From NCBI GenBank assembly GCA_022819825.1, contig JAJEGM010000053.1, positions 129,722 through 193,721 on the forward strand: a DNA stretch of 64,000 nt, in the 5' to 3' direction. Shown piece after piece: positions 9,989-18,371 of this stretch. The translations under genes were made by a program, and so were the position numbers. The stretch's first letter is position 1; the number at the start of each line of letters is the position of its first letter. The notes beneath the pieces are model-generated. The model saw only the letters and a list, made by a program, of their open reading frames with translations. It ran no database searches and was not told where the DNA came from. The DNA is from Acidimicrobiia bacterium. Its GTDB lineage: Bacteria; Actinomycetota; Acidimicrobiia; Acidimicrobiales; Bin134.

Positions 9989-10112
9989 CAGCGTTCTCGG
10001 GAGAGCTTACTTTGCGGACTCTGGAGCAAAAGAAATCCCACTGCTTTACATAAGGGGTGGGAACGTTCATGAGCGGGTTCCGGGCCATAGGAAGTCGCAT
10101 CACTTTACATAA
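9975..10112. repeat. duplicated promoter/start region upstream of the MpaB-like gene
   Basis: On the minus strand, CGCTCATGAACGTTCCCACC (ATG at 10070) and CGCTGATGAAAGTTCCCACC (the real start, ATG 9988) are near copies. Each is preceded by TTATGTAAAG (10103-10112 and 10044-10053), which begins a diverged 28-bp block with about 21 matches. This looks like an old tandem duplication of promoter plus start region. The upstream ATG runs in another frame into the gene. Confidence 0.6.
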
Positions 10113-10183
10113 CATGCATTCTCAACGCTTCAGGGGAAATCGTTAGACGGAATTTATTGAAATTGGCTATAGACATCTGAAAG

Positions 10184-11539
10184 ATGGCCAACTATAGTCG
10201 CACCACTGGTTCAGGCCAGGGTTATCGGCCTCACAGGCCCCCCACCGAGAAGCGTCGAACGGAGGGCCTTATGGTTGCCGCCTGGCAGGTTTCCCTGGTT
10301 GCTGCGCTGTTGCTGGTGGCTTGCGCCGGGACCTCCGATGAGCCCGCTGACCGTCCGTTGGCATCTGCGGAGGACCCAGCCGCCTTGGGGCCCCAGATCG
10401 CGCTGCCGGCGTCAGCAGCCCCTGAGTCGATAGCCTCTTCAACCCCACATCCGGAACCTGTTCCCGCGGTGCGGGCCAGCGACGGCGTGATCGAGCCCTC
10501 CAGCGCCGACCATTCGGCTGTTCTTCCCCATGCCGATTGGTTTCGCGACCCGACTTGCCGCCATGAACTGCGGTGGTGGTCGGGGCTGGGATGGACAGAC
10601 ACTGTTTCCGGAGATGGCGGCAATGCCGAGGATCCCTTGACTGAATCCGATGCCCTGATGCCGCCCGACATCGTCTGGCCGGTAGATCCCTGCGAGACCC
10701 TGGGCATCATGTTCACGGCGTTTCCGCTCACCGCTGAAGAGCTGGGATGTGTCGGGCCTTACCCGGCCTGTGTAATAGACGACAGCGGACTGCCTCGAGC
10801 CACCCGACTGGTCACCTACCAGGAACTGCTCGACTCTGGCGGATACCACCGAAGCCTTCTCCACGACCATGCGCCGGAAGGGCTCCCCGAGAATGTTGTG
10901 CTCGGATACCTGAGCGAGTGCCTCGTGGAGTGGCCCGGATTCAGCCGCCAGAAACTTCAGTATGGGGGGACGCCGGTTCAGACGTGCAGCATGGTCTGGC
11001 GCGACATGGCATACCCGATCACTTATCTGGGAGCACGCGACGACCACCGTTGCGTGTGGGATGCCTACAAGGCGTTTTACTTGCGCACTGGCCAGCGCGC
11101 CGCCCCCTATATTCGCACCGGCTGGGCAGAGAATTGCGCGAGTTGGCTCGATCCGCACCCCGTCCGGCCGGTGGCGGATGAGTGCCGACTCCCCGACGGC
11201 TATTACCGGCGCCTGAGCGCTGACGACCGGTTTGCCGACTACGGCCTGTCGCTCGACGATCCTGAGCTGTCCCCGGAAGCCGTTCGTCAGCGGTGGTGCA
11301 GTCTTCTTGCTCGATGCGACGACCTGTGGCGGCAAGTGGCCCCCACTCGGTCTGCCCGCTTTGCCGAGGCCGGATGGGCCAGCCCGTGCGTTCAAAGGGT
11401 GTCAGGCCATGAGATCAACACCGTCCGCAGAGGCCGGTGCGAAGAACTGGACATCCTGGCCAGCCTGGTGAGGAGTGAGGGCGAAGACGGCCTGCCTACC
11501 GTGCCGCCCATTCCCTCCGGGCTCTGGCTCAGTTGCTAG
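10184..11539 (+). CDS. putative lipoprotein with a DUF2510-like motif, first gene of the Tad-like locus
   Basis: A 451-residue protein with a basic N-terminus (HRPPTEKRRTEG), a hydrophobic core and a lipobox LLVAC, so probably a lipoprotein anchored outside the membrane. After a Ser/Pro/Ala-rich linker comes WFRDPTCRHELRWWSGLGW, which fits the actinobacterial DUF2510 pattern (W-x-x-D-P-x-x-R-x-x-x-R-[WY]-W-x-G-x-x-W), normally found near membrane segments. The rest is Cys- and Trp-rich, with about 18 cysteines suggesting a disulfide-bonded extracellular domain. ATG 10184 is used; an internal ATG at 10271 would leave no positive N-region. A possible -10 TATAGA lies just upstream. It heads a co-directional run ending with TadE-like genes. 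Function unknown. Confidence 0.75.
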   Translation: MANYSRTTGSGQGYRPHRPPTEKRRTEGLMVAAWQVSLVAALLLVACAGTSDEPADRPLASAEDPAALGPQIALPASAAPESIASSTPHPEPVPAVRASDGVIEPSSADHSAVLPHADWFRDPTCRHELRWWSGLGWTDTVSGDGGNAEDPLTESDALMPPDIVWPVDPCETLGIMFTAFPLTAEELGCVGPYPACVIDDSGLPRATRLVTYQELLDSGGYHRSLLHDHAPEGLPENVVLGYLSECLVEWPGFSRQKLQYGGTPVQTCSMVWRDMAYPITYLGARDDHRCVWDAYKAFYLRTGQRAAPYIRTGWAENCASWLDPHPVRPVADECRLPDGYYRRLSADDRFADYGLSLDDPELSPEAVRQRWCSLLARCDDLWRQVAPTRSARFAEAGWASPCVQRVSGHEINTVRRGRCEELDILASLVRSEGEDGLPTVPPIPSGLWLSC

Positions 11540-11562
11540 GAGGTTGAGGAGATGGAGCCCAC

Positions 11563-13050
11563 ATGAACCAGATGCCAAAATCAAAGCGGCGGAGGCAACG
11601 GGTTGTCCGGCAATTGATGTTCAACCGCCGCAAGCTGGCCTTTGTGATGCTGGTGTTCGCACTAGTCACAACTGCCGACACCTGCACCGACCCGAATACG
11701 GGCCAACCGGTCCCCCATGAGCACACACCGGTGCCGGCGCCGGACCCAACCCCTGAGCCGGAGGATCCCGATCCTCCGCCGACATGTCCGCCGGGTCAGA
11801 TTCCCTGGGGCTTGTTCAACGAGTGGATCGGCTGCATGGATGATCCCAACACGTCGAGCCCCGAAGACCCTGAAGACGACGAGGAGGACACAACTGCCCC
11901 TCTCCCGGACGATAGAGAAGAGTCGGATGACGGTACCGGAACCTCATCGAAGCCGGCGCCGGGAACCTACACCGTGAAGCCTGGGGCAACCGAGGACGGC
12001 ACGGAAGTCCTGGTTGAGCGCCCTCCCTTGTGCAGCACGGTAACCGGCGATGACCCGTGCATCGTCAGCTATCACCAAGACGAAGAGGGCAACGAGGTTT
12101 GGGTGCTGCCCGAGAGGGATGGTGGGAACACCGAGGACAACGTGGACACCGTGTATTGCGGCAGTCTCGGCGACTCTTTGGATCACAGCAGCGCTCCGAC
12201 ACCGCACACTCACCCCGCCCCATTCCCCTACGACCACGATGGCAATCCGAACACCCCTGACATCTGTTCGCACAACAGCGAGAACTGTGCGTGGCACGGT
12301 ACTTGTCCCAGCTCGCAGCCCCCCAGCGCTCCCTTTGTCAACCCGCCTGCTCCAACCCCTGCCCCCAAGGTGTGTACAAGCTCGTGGAGCGACTCCAACC
12401 GCCAGGGCCTTCTCAGCTCTCTGCGGTGGGAGTCGATCGTTCCCTATGCCCAGGGATTTACCGGCCATCACCACCCGGAGGTGCCTGGTGGCCGGATGTT
12501 CTTGACCGCCGCGTCCACCCCTGAGAGTCCAGCCCGCCACTGGATCGCGCTGAAGTCGGGTCACTCTCTCGATGTGGTGGACGCCCCGAAGGATGGATGT
12601 TTGTGGACGGCAACGGCAGTTGGGGTATCCCTGAGAGAGCTACTCCCCCACCAGGCGTCTGATCTGGCCAAACTTCGATCACCGGGCACCACAGCCGCGG
12701 CCAACGAAGCCCGTAGTGCGGCGGCGTTGTGGGATGGCCTCAGCCAACAGCGCAAGGAGTGGTATACCGCGGCATTCCCCCGCAACGATCCAACCACCAC
12801 ATGGTGCCCACCGGGTGACTTGCCAGTCTGGACCACACCGACGACCGGGGTGCTGACGCTCTCGGAGAACTGGAAGAGCAGCCACGGGAAGTGCCGCTGG
12901 TCTATCCCCCGTCAGGGCTTCTGGGAGTGGCAGCTCCTCATCAGATACACCTCTGAGCAGGGCGATCTCCATACCGAGATCGTGGCCTCCGACTTGTCCT
13001 GGTTCCGTGATCCGGCAGGGTATCTGGGCCAGCAGGTGATCCTGTGGTAG
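11563..13050 (+). CDS. secreted Pro/Asp-rich protein of the Tad-like locus
   Basis: 495 residues, no family recognised. A basic N-terminus (KSKRRRQRVVRQ) and one hydrophobic segment at about 25-40 direct it to the membrane or outside. An extended Pro/Glu/Asp/Thr-rich, probably disordered stretch follows (about 45-145), with cysteines in WIGCMDDP and similar contexts. The C-terminal 200 residues look globular and Trp-rich (WEWQLL). It lies 23 bases after the lipoprotein gene and overlaps the next gene by 7 bases, so the three are translated as an operon. Its position suggests a surface component or adhesin of the pilus-like structure (inference). Confidence 0.75.
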   Translation: MNQMPKSKRRRQRVVRQLMFNRRKLAFVMLVFALVTTADTCTDPNTGQPVPHEHTPVPAPDPTPEPEDPDPPPTCPPGQIPWGLFNEWIGCMDDPNTSSPEDPEDDEEDTTAPLPDDREESDDGTGTSSKPAPGTYTVKPGATEDGTEVLVERPPLCSTVTGDDPCIVSYHQDEEGNEVWVLPERDGGNTEDNVDTVYCGSLGDSLDHSSAPTPHTHPAPFPYDHDGNPNTPDICSHNSENCAWHGTCPSSQPPSAPFVNPPAPTPAPKVCTSSWSDSNRQGLLSSLRWESIVPYAQGFTGHHHPEVPGGRMFLTAASTPESPARHWIALKSGHSLDVVDAPKDGCLWTATAVGVSLRELLPHQASDLAKLRSPGTTAAANEARSAAALWDGLSQQRKEWYTAAFPRNDPTTTWCPPGDLPVWTTPTTGVLTLSENWKSSHGKCRWSIPRQGFWEWQLLIRYTSEQGDLHTEIVASDLSWFRDPAGYLGQQVILW

Positions 13051-13664
13051 CCGGCCTCAACCGCGAGCAGTGGTCGCCGACTTCCTGGCCGGTGAGCTTC
13101 CGGCGGCGCTTGCTAGCGGCGGCAATAGTCCTCGCTGCCACAGCGGCAGCGGTTATTGCCCTTTCACATGACGGTGACGTCGTGGCGGAAGTGCCAGTGG
13201 TTGCCGCCACACAACGATGGCCTGCGGGGCATCCTCCCGGCGATCACACCTTGGTCAACATGCCTGCTGATTTGGCGGTGCTCTTCATTCATCCCTCGGA
13301 GCTGGCCGGAACTGTGGCCGCGGTTGATGTGCCCGAGGGCACCCTGGTCTCAGCCAAGATGTTGAGCTCTCACCAAGACGGCGACGATGTCCGCACAACC
13401 GCGCTGATGCGGTTCACGGTGAGCGACGAGCTGTGGCCCGAGCCGGGTCCGGTGGCCGGAAAGCGAGCCGTGTTCTCGTCGTCTCCTGGAGGCTGTGCGG
13501 CTGCCTTGGTGACTGTGGTGGCAGCCGACGGCGATGGCGCCTCCACCAGCGTCACGGTGGAGGCGGACCCCGAATTGGCTGCTGTACTGTCCGATGAGCA
13601 GTGGTGGATCTGGGAGTCGCCTCCCGGAAGTTGGCCCCTGTGCCATGGCGAGGACGTTCGCTGA
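13044..13664 (+). CDS. SAF-domain protein, CpaB/RcpC-like
   Basis: 206 residues. The N-terminal membrane helix (LLAAAIVLAATAAAVIAL) is followed by a SAF-like domain: VPVVAATQRWPAGHPPGDHTL and AVDVPEGTLVSAKML match the CpaB/RcpC pattern of Flp pilus assembly, where the protein sits in the periplasm or cell envelope. It is shorter than classical CpaB (about 250-300 residues). It starts with GTG overlapping the previous stop and overlaps the TadA gene by one base (TGATG), so coupling is tight. Confidence 0.7.
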   Translation: MVAGLNREQWSPTSWPVSFRRRLLAAAIVLAATAAAVIALSHDGDVVAEVPVVAATQRWPAGHPPGDHTLVNMPADLAVLFIHPSELAGTVAAVDVPEGTLVSAKMLSSHQDGDDVRTTALMRFTVSDELWPEPGPVAGKRAVFSSSPGGCAAALVTVVAADGDGASTSVTVEADPELAAVLSDEQWWIWESPPGSWPLCHGEDVR

Positions 13665-15292
13665 TGCTCTTGGCCATAGGAGATCGATGGCTCAGCCCCG
13701 AGGCGGTAAAGCGAGTACTCGATGAAGTGCTTGAGGGTATGGCCGACGCGGCCCCCGGTGTTGTTCTTGCTACCTCTCCAGCCGAAGTCGACGAGGCATT
13801 GGCGGCCGGCCACCCCACGGTCTTGTCGATGGGAGACGACCAACCGGAGCTTCGCCTCGAGTCGGCGGTTGCATCGGCCGCCGCGGTGCTGTGGATCACT
13901 GCATCCGACAGCACCGACGTGCGCTCCCAGCTCCGGCTGGACACAGGATCGCGCCGCGTCACCCCCATCGTGTCGATTGTCGTGTCCGCCGAGCCACCCG
14001 AGCTCGGTCGAAACAGCGGCCAAGGGGTCGCAAACCAGTGGGTTTCCTCCGAGCCGACCCGTCGCGATCAGCGTCGTCTGCACCGGGTCGGACGCCGATT
14101 GGCGTGGACCGCAGTCGCCCCCCGTCGACTCGATCCGCTTGACCGCGAGACCCATCTCTGGTCGGCATCGCAGGCCGCCCAGACCCGCCTCGCCGGCCTG
14201 CTTGAAGAAACCGGGGTTGAGGAGTTCCAGATTCGGGGCGGCGAGTGCACGATTGTCCACCGAGCCGACGGCCAACGCGAACGGCGACCTTCGCCGTTTG
14301 CATCCAACGATGAACTGATCGAGACAGCTCGCCACTTGGCCAGCTTCTCGGGCGGGCAGCCTCAACGCTTCGACGTGCTCGACAGCCGCCTGGATATTCG
14401 CCTCGGTGACCGATGGAGGCTCCACGCCGAAGCGTTCATGTGCCATCCCCCCACTATGGTGCTGCGCTCCAACATGGCGGGTAAGGCCACCCTTGACGAC
14501 CTCAACGTGGCTGCCCCCTTGCTTCAGAAGATCCTGGTGGGAGCGGTTTCAGGTCCGGTTCGGGCCAACGTAGTGATCGCGGCGGCCATGGGCGGGGGCA
14601 AGACCACGCTTTGCCAGGCTCTGCTGGCCACCGTCGATGGCTCGGAGAGGATTGACACCATTGAGGACACCCCCGAGCTGCGGTTGGCCCAATATGACAT
14701 CCACCCCAACAGCTTCGAACGCCTCACTCGGGATGCCAACAACGACGGCGTGGGGAAGCTCTCCATGAGCGACCATATCCGCGACGCCAAGCGGGCCAAC
14801 TCGTCGAAACTGGTGATCGGCGAAACCAGGGGTGAGGGAACCCTTGCGCTGTTGGATGCCATGAGCAGCGGGCTCAACGGCTGCCTGGTCACCTTGCACA
14901 GTCAGCCTGGCCCGGGGGTGCTGGCCAAGCTGCTGTCGTACGCGTGCAGCGAGGGTGCCGACCCCCGATTCGCCCGACAGCAGATCGCCATCGCGGTTCA
15001 CCTGCTGGTCTGGATGGGCCGCAATGAACTCGGGGGGCGGGTGATCTCTGACGTCTCCCAGATCGTCAGCTACGACGACCGCCACGACACCATCAAAACC
15101 CAATGTCTTTGGTCGCTTCGCCCCGGGCAGCGATGGGCCGTCCCGGTTGGCCGGCCCCAAGGGCAGATCGAGGGGCTGTACCAGTCAGTGGGAATCGATC
15201 TCCGACCGGCGGACAGTTCCCACCGCGGCCCCGATAGAGCGCCGGCTGTAGCCTCTCCGCCGCCATTGGCTTCCGCAACGAGGGACAAGTGA
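13664..15292 (+). CDS. TadA/CpaF-like secretion ATPase
   Basis: Type II/IV secretion-superfamily ATPase powering Tad/Flp pilus assembly at the inner face of the membrane, 542 residues from ATG 13664. Walker A is AAMGGGKTTLC, the Asp-box region ERIDTIEDTPEL fits, and the Walker B/His-box region reads LVIGETRGEGTLALL followed by GCLVTLHS. The N-terminal 150 residues are an added region without recognised motifs, in the place where TadZ-like or FHA parts occur elsewhere. Upstream in-frame codons from 13601 lie inside the preceding gene and are rejected. The stop overlaps the TadB start as GTGA. Confidence 0.9.
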   Translation: MLLAIGDRWLSPEAVKRVLDEVLEGMADAAPGVVLATSPAEVDEALAAGHPTVLSMGDDQPELRLESAVASAAAVLWITASDSTDVRSQLRLDTGSRRVTPIVSIVVSAEPPELGRNSGQGVANQWVSSEPTRRDQRRLHRVGRRLAWTAVAPRRLDPLDRETHLWSASQAAQTRLAGLLEETGVEEFQIRGGECTIVHRADGQRERRPSPFASNDELIETARHLASFSGGQPQRFDVLDSRLDIRLGDRWRLHAEAFMCHPPTMVLRSNMAGKATLDDLNVAAPLLQKILVGAVSGPVRANVVIAAAMGGGKTTLCQALLATVDGSERIDTIEDTPELRLAQYDIHPNSFERLTRDANNDGVGKLSMSDHIRDAKRANSSKLVIGETRGEGTLALLDAMSSGLNGCLVTLHSQPGPGVLAKLLSYACSEGADPRFARQQIAIAVHLLVWMGRNELGGRVISDVSQIVSYDDRHDTIKTQCLWSLRPGQRWAVPVGRPQGQIEGLYQSVGIDLRPADSSHRGPDRAPAVASPPPLASATRDK

Positions 15293-16104
15293 CCGCGCAA
15301 ACTGCGGTCTTTCTGACCGCAGGGCTCGCCCTCATGGCCGTGATCTGGTGGCCGGCTTCAACGGGAAACCCGGTCGGGCTCCTGGTCGGCAGCATGGTGT
15401 TGGCTCAGCGACACAGGATCCGAGTCGAACCCCTCGCCGCTACAGCCATGATTGTTCTCGGATTTCTGGTTGGGCAGATTTTGCTGGGACCCATCACGGG
15501 GCTGGCAGCGATGATCCTTACCGGTGTAGGCCTCTGGGCCATCGCCATACAGATCCGGTCGCGCCGCAGCTTGCGGGAGGCCGACAAACTGGCTCAACTA
15601 ACCAACGGGCTGGCCAATCAGGCTTTGGTGGCCCCCACTGTGGTGGAAGCCGTGCGCCAAGCCGCGCCGCTGATTCCCGGCCGGGTCGGGGCCGCCGCTC
15701 GGGTGATGGGCGCTGAGTGCCAGACTGGCGGTTTAGTAGAAGCGGCCAACCGCTTTGCTGCCACCATCCAGCGGCCGGTTGCCGAAATGTTGGCCACCGT
15801 GCTGGCCGAGGCGTTTCGGGGTGGTTCCCAGTGGGTGGGCTTGGCTGGAGTCTTGGCCGACGAGGCCACTGAGGCCGCCGAGACTTCCCGGCACTTCCAC
15901 CGATACGCGGCTGCTCTCATGCCTCAGATCGCCGTTACGGTGGTGATGGCCGTCGGCATGCTGGCCATAACCGGATTTGCCGCCAGAGACGTGGGCCGCT
16001 GGCTGGCCTCCCCAGTGGGGCAGCAGCTTCTGCTGCTTCTCGCGGTGCTGACCGCGGCGCTCTGCGCTCGAGTACTGGCCCCGGCCTGGAGAATGAGCCG
16101 ATGA
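15289..16104 (+). CDS. TadB-like membrane platform protein
   Basis: 271 residues with two N-terminal hydrophobic segments, a cytoplasmic T2SSF-like helical domain (ADKLAQLTNGLANQALVAPT to FRGGSQWVGLAGVL) and two C-terminal membrane segments, the expected TadB layout. It would form the inner-membrane platform with TadC on which TadA works. It starts at GTG overlapping the TadA stop and ends by overlapping the TadC start by 4 bases. Sequence divergence is high, so the assignment rests on topology and position. Confidence 0.75.
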   Translation: MTAQTAVFLTAGLALMAVIWWPASTGNPVGLLVGSMVLAQRHRIRVEPLAATAMIVLGFLVGQILLGPITGLAAMILTGVGLWAIAIQIRSRRSLREADKLAQLTNGLANQALVAPTVVEAVRQAAPLIPGRVGAAARVMGAECQTGGLVEAANRFAATIQRPVAEMLATVLAEAFRGGSQWVGLAGVLADEATEAAETSRHFHRYAAALMPQIAVTVVMAVGMLAITGFAARDVGRWLASPVGQQLLLLLAVLTAALCARVLAPAWRMSR

Positions 16105-16814
16105 TCTTTCTGGCCGGATTGTCGGGAGCAGGCGCAGTAGCAGTACTACTACTGATCCGCCCCAAAACCAGTGGCCACCTCGCAGTTCAGGCTGCGGCCA
16201 TGGGATGGCCGCCCAATCAGATTTCCACAACCGGCTGGCTTCTGGCTGCTGTCGGCACAGTGGCGGGTGGTGTGGCAGGAAGGGTGATGTTTGGCTGGGC
16301 TGAAGGTCTGGCCTTAGCCGTTGTCACCGGAACGTGGATACCTTGGTTGGCACCGGCGGCCATTCGGGCACTGGCTGCCGCGGCCTACCGCAGCGAGCGA
16401 GATCAGAAGATGCTCGAATGGATGAGGAAGCTGCGGCTGTTAACCTCGGCGGGCCAACCCATCAATGCGGCCGCGGTCAACGCGGCGCTGACCGTTTCCG
16501 GCCGGGCCTTCACCCTGGCCCAGGGCGCCATTGGAGCCGCCCTCGATGCCGGGCGGGATCCGCTGCCCGCGGTCTCCGCGGCCATTGCCGGCTCGCCCGC
16601 CGAGCCGCTGCTGGCCTCGGTGGTGGCTGCTGAGCGGGCGGGGGCGGCGTCATCTGACCTTTTGGACAAGTCACTGTCGCGATCGGTTCGGACCCTGGAG
16701 TCCGAGCGGCGCCTGGCGATCGACCAGCTCAGCCGGGCCATCGGAACCACGGTCACCCTGGTGGCCGCCATCGCTGGTCTTGTCGTCATGGCCGCCGTGG
16801 TCTTCGTCATCTGA
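16101..16814 (+). CDS. TadC-like membrane platform protein
   Basis: 237 residues with N-terminal hydrophobic segments, a T2SSF-like helical domain (LEWMRKLRLLTSAGQPINAA and ERRLAIDQLSRAIGT) and a C-terminal membrane helix (LVAAIAGLVVMAAVVFV). This is the partner expected beside TadB. ATG 16101 overlaps the TadB stop. The next gene, a pilin-like peptide, begins 40 bases later after a strong ribosome site. Confidence 0.75.
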   Translation: MIFLAGLSGAGAVAVLLLIRPKTSGHLAVQAAAMGWPPNQISTTGWLLAAVGTVAGGVAGRVMFGWAEGLALAVVTGTWIPWLAPAAIRALAAAAYRSERDQKMLEWMRKLRLLTSAGQPINAAAVNAALTVSGRAFTLAQGAIGAALDAGRDPLPAVSAAIAGSPAEPLLASVVAAERAGAASSDLLDKSLSRSVRTLESERRLAIDQLSRAIGTTVTLVAAIAGLVVMAAVVFVI

Positions 16815-16854
16815 AGCTCGGCGGCGGCCATACAGCCTGAAGGAGAAACCCAAC

Positions 16855-17061
16855 GTGCAATCCGCCATCGTGCAAATGATCTTGATCGTGGTCGGCATCG
16901 CCGCCGCGGCCATCGTGTCCATAATCGTCTACACCCAGCTCAGCTCCAACGCGCCTGACGCCGATGCTGACGACAACATCGACAAGAGTCGGATAACGAC
17001 TGAGACGCTGTGCAAAGCGGTAGGCGGCACTTGGACATCTGGCACGAAGACGTGCGCGTAG
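16855..17061 (+). CDS. small Flp-pilin-like membrane peptide
   Basis: 68 residues starting at GTG 16855, 9 bases after AAGGAG (16840-16845), the best ribosome site in the locus, consistent with a highly made structural subunit. The N-terminal helix is strongly hydrophobic (IVQMILIVVGIAAAAIVSII) and is followed by an acidic linker and a two-Cys tail (LCKAVGGTWTSGTKTCA) that could form a disulfide. The classical Flp cleavage pattern with Gly then Glu-Tyr is not present, so it may not be processed like ordinary Flp. Its position after TadC fits a major pilin. Confidence 0.7.
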   Translation: MQSAIVQMILIVVGIAAAAIVSIIVYTQLSSNAPDADADDNIDKSRITTETLCKAVGGTWTSGTKTCA

Positions 17062-17067
17062 CCAGCC

Positions 17068-17469
17068 ATGACCACCGCCCTGGTCGTATTGCGCACATCA
17101 GTGCTGCTCATGTTCTTGCTGATAACGATCACCGGACTGTACGTGCGCCACGTCACCCGGCTGTCGGCCGACGCCGCGGCCCAGGCAGCCGCTACTGCCG
17201 CGGCCCAGGCAGCCGTGGCCGCCGGGTGGCAGTGTCAACCCACTCCCCCGCCGGAGGCACTCACCGCCGCGGCCCAAGCGACTCTCAGCCAGATGGATCA
17301 TTTGGCCGTGCAACCGGTGGCGGTGGAGGTGTTTGCCGAAGCCTGCAACCTGTTCTCCTCAGTCACGGCCGCGCCGTTGGACTCTCGGATGTCTGCGCTG
17401 CGCACCACCGCCACTGCCTGCCGCTCGGCAACCCAAGCTGCGGTTCTCATGGTTCCCGGATCGTGTTAG
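17068..17469 (+). CDS. TadE-like pseudopilin 1
   Basis: 133 residues. One N-terminal membrane helix (VLLMFLLITITGLYV) leads into a helical Ala-rich segment (AAAQAAATAAAQAAVAAG), as in TadE/TadF minor pilins whose bulk lies outside the cell. Four cysteines near the middle and the C-terminus probably form disulfides. It begins six bases after the pilin-like gene. Its family is inferred mainly from topology and gene order. Confidence 0.6.
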   Translation: MTTALVVLRTSVLLMFLLITITGLYVRHVTRLSADAAAQAAATAAAQAAVAAGWQCQPTPPPEALTAAAQATLSQMDHLAVQPVAVEVFAEACNLFSSVTAAPLDSRMSALRTTATACRSATQAAVLMVPGSC

Positions 17470-17479
17470 AGGCAACCAG

Positions 17480-17899
17480 ATGAGCGATGCCATCGCGTTC
17501 TTGCTGATCCTGCCTTCCCTGGCGCTGGGCGTGGTAGTGCTCGACGCGGCCGGGACGTTGGGAACAGCTCGCTACCGAGCATCGACCTTCACCGAAGCCG
17601 CCGCGGTTCATGCCGCCGACACCCTGACTCAATCCCCAGCCAATGGCACCCTGCCTTCCGACCGGGCCCGATGGGCCGAGGTCGCCGCCACAGTGGAGCA
17701 ATCTGGCCTGGCTGCTACCGCCGGCGTCTGCAATCAAACCGATACTGAGTTCGGTGTCAGTCTGGTCTCCCAACCCCGACCGGTGAGCAGCCCCGGCATT
17801 CCGCCGTCTGTTGCCGTAGTAGTGAGCTGTCCTATCGAACTAGGCCGACTGCTCAAGACCAACCGGATCGTCGCCGCCAGCGTCGAACCCGTCGGATAG
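17480..17899 (+). CDS. TadE-like pseudopilin 2
   Basis: 139 residues from ATG 17480, with AGAGG at 17468-17472 as ribosome site. The N-terminal hydrophobic helix (AIAFLLILPSLALGVVVLDA) is followed by an Ala-rich helix and a small outside domain with two cysteines (GVCNQT, VVSCPI). It belongs to the run of three small one-helix proteins behind the pilin-like gene and is probably a minor pilin or assembly factor. Confidence 0.6.
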   Translation: MSDAIAFLLILPSLALGVVVLDAAGTLGTARYRASTFTEAAAVHAADTLTQSPANGTLPSDRARWAEVAATVEQSGLAATAGVCNQTDTEFGVSLVSQPRPVSSPGIPPSVAVVVSCPIELGRLLKTNRIVAASVEPVG

Positions 17900-17903
17900 C
17901 GCT

Positions 17904-18275
17904 ATGCACACATCCATCGTGCTGTTGACCCTCGGCGTGGCCGTGGCAGTGGTCACCGGCTCGCTCACCGACCATGCAGAGTTGATCGTCAACCGCAACT
18001 TGGCCGCCGACCGAGCTGATCGAGCGGCGGTGGCATTCATCAACGGTTGCGGCGGTGACGGGTGCAACTCTGCCTCCCTGAATGCCACCCGCGTCGACGG
18101 CACGGGTGTGTCCGGCTGCGTCAGACAGTCCCCTAGCGGAGCCGTCCTTCTTGTAGAGGCCCAAGTCCCCTGGAACCCCACGGTGCTCACCGGGCTATCC
18201 CCCTCCTTCGCGACGACCGCAGTAGAACTCGAGGGTTTCAGCGTGGCCGCGACCAGCGTATTGGGATCGTGTTAG
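17904..18275 (+). CDS. TadE-like pseudopilin 3
   Basis: 123 residues, starting four bases after the previous stop. Hydrophobic N-terminal helix (SIVLLTLGVAVAVVTGSL), then a helical stretch (NLAADRADRAAVAFING), a Cys-rich turn (GCGGDGCNS) and a beta-like tail ending in a Cys. Last gene of the Tad-like operon; the ends LGSC here and PGSC in pseudopilin 1 suggest that the two share an origin. Function is inferred from position. Confidence 0.6.
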   Translation: MHTSIVLLTLGVAVAVVTGSLTDHAELIVNRNLAADRADRAAVAFINGCGGDGCNSASLNATRVDGTGVSGCVRQSPSGAVLLVEAQVPWNPTVLTGLSPSFATTAVELEGFSVAATSVLGSC

Positions 18276-18371
18276 GTGTCTGCCCAAAGCACACCAGCAC
18301 CTCTGCGCCTGACTGCCGAAAGCGCGCCAGCAGTTCTGTGGCTGAGCTCTCATGCGGTAGCGTGACCGCCG

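Noticed and set aside
9927-10115. 62-residue minus-strand ORF upstream of the MpaB-like gene
   Set aside because: It is formed by the duplicated start region running out of frame into the gene; no independent homology.
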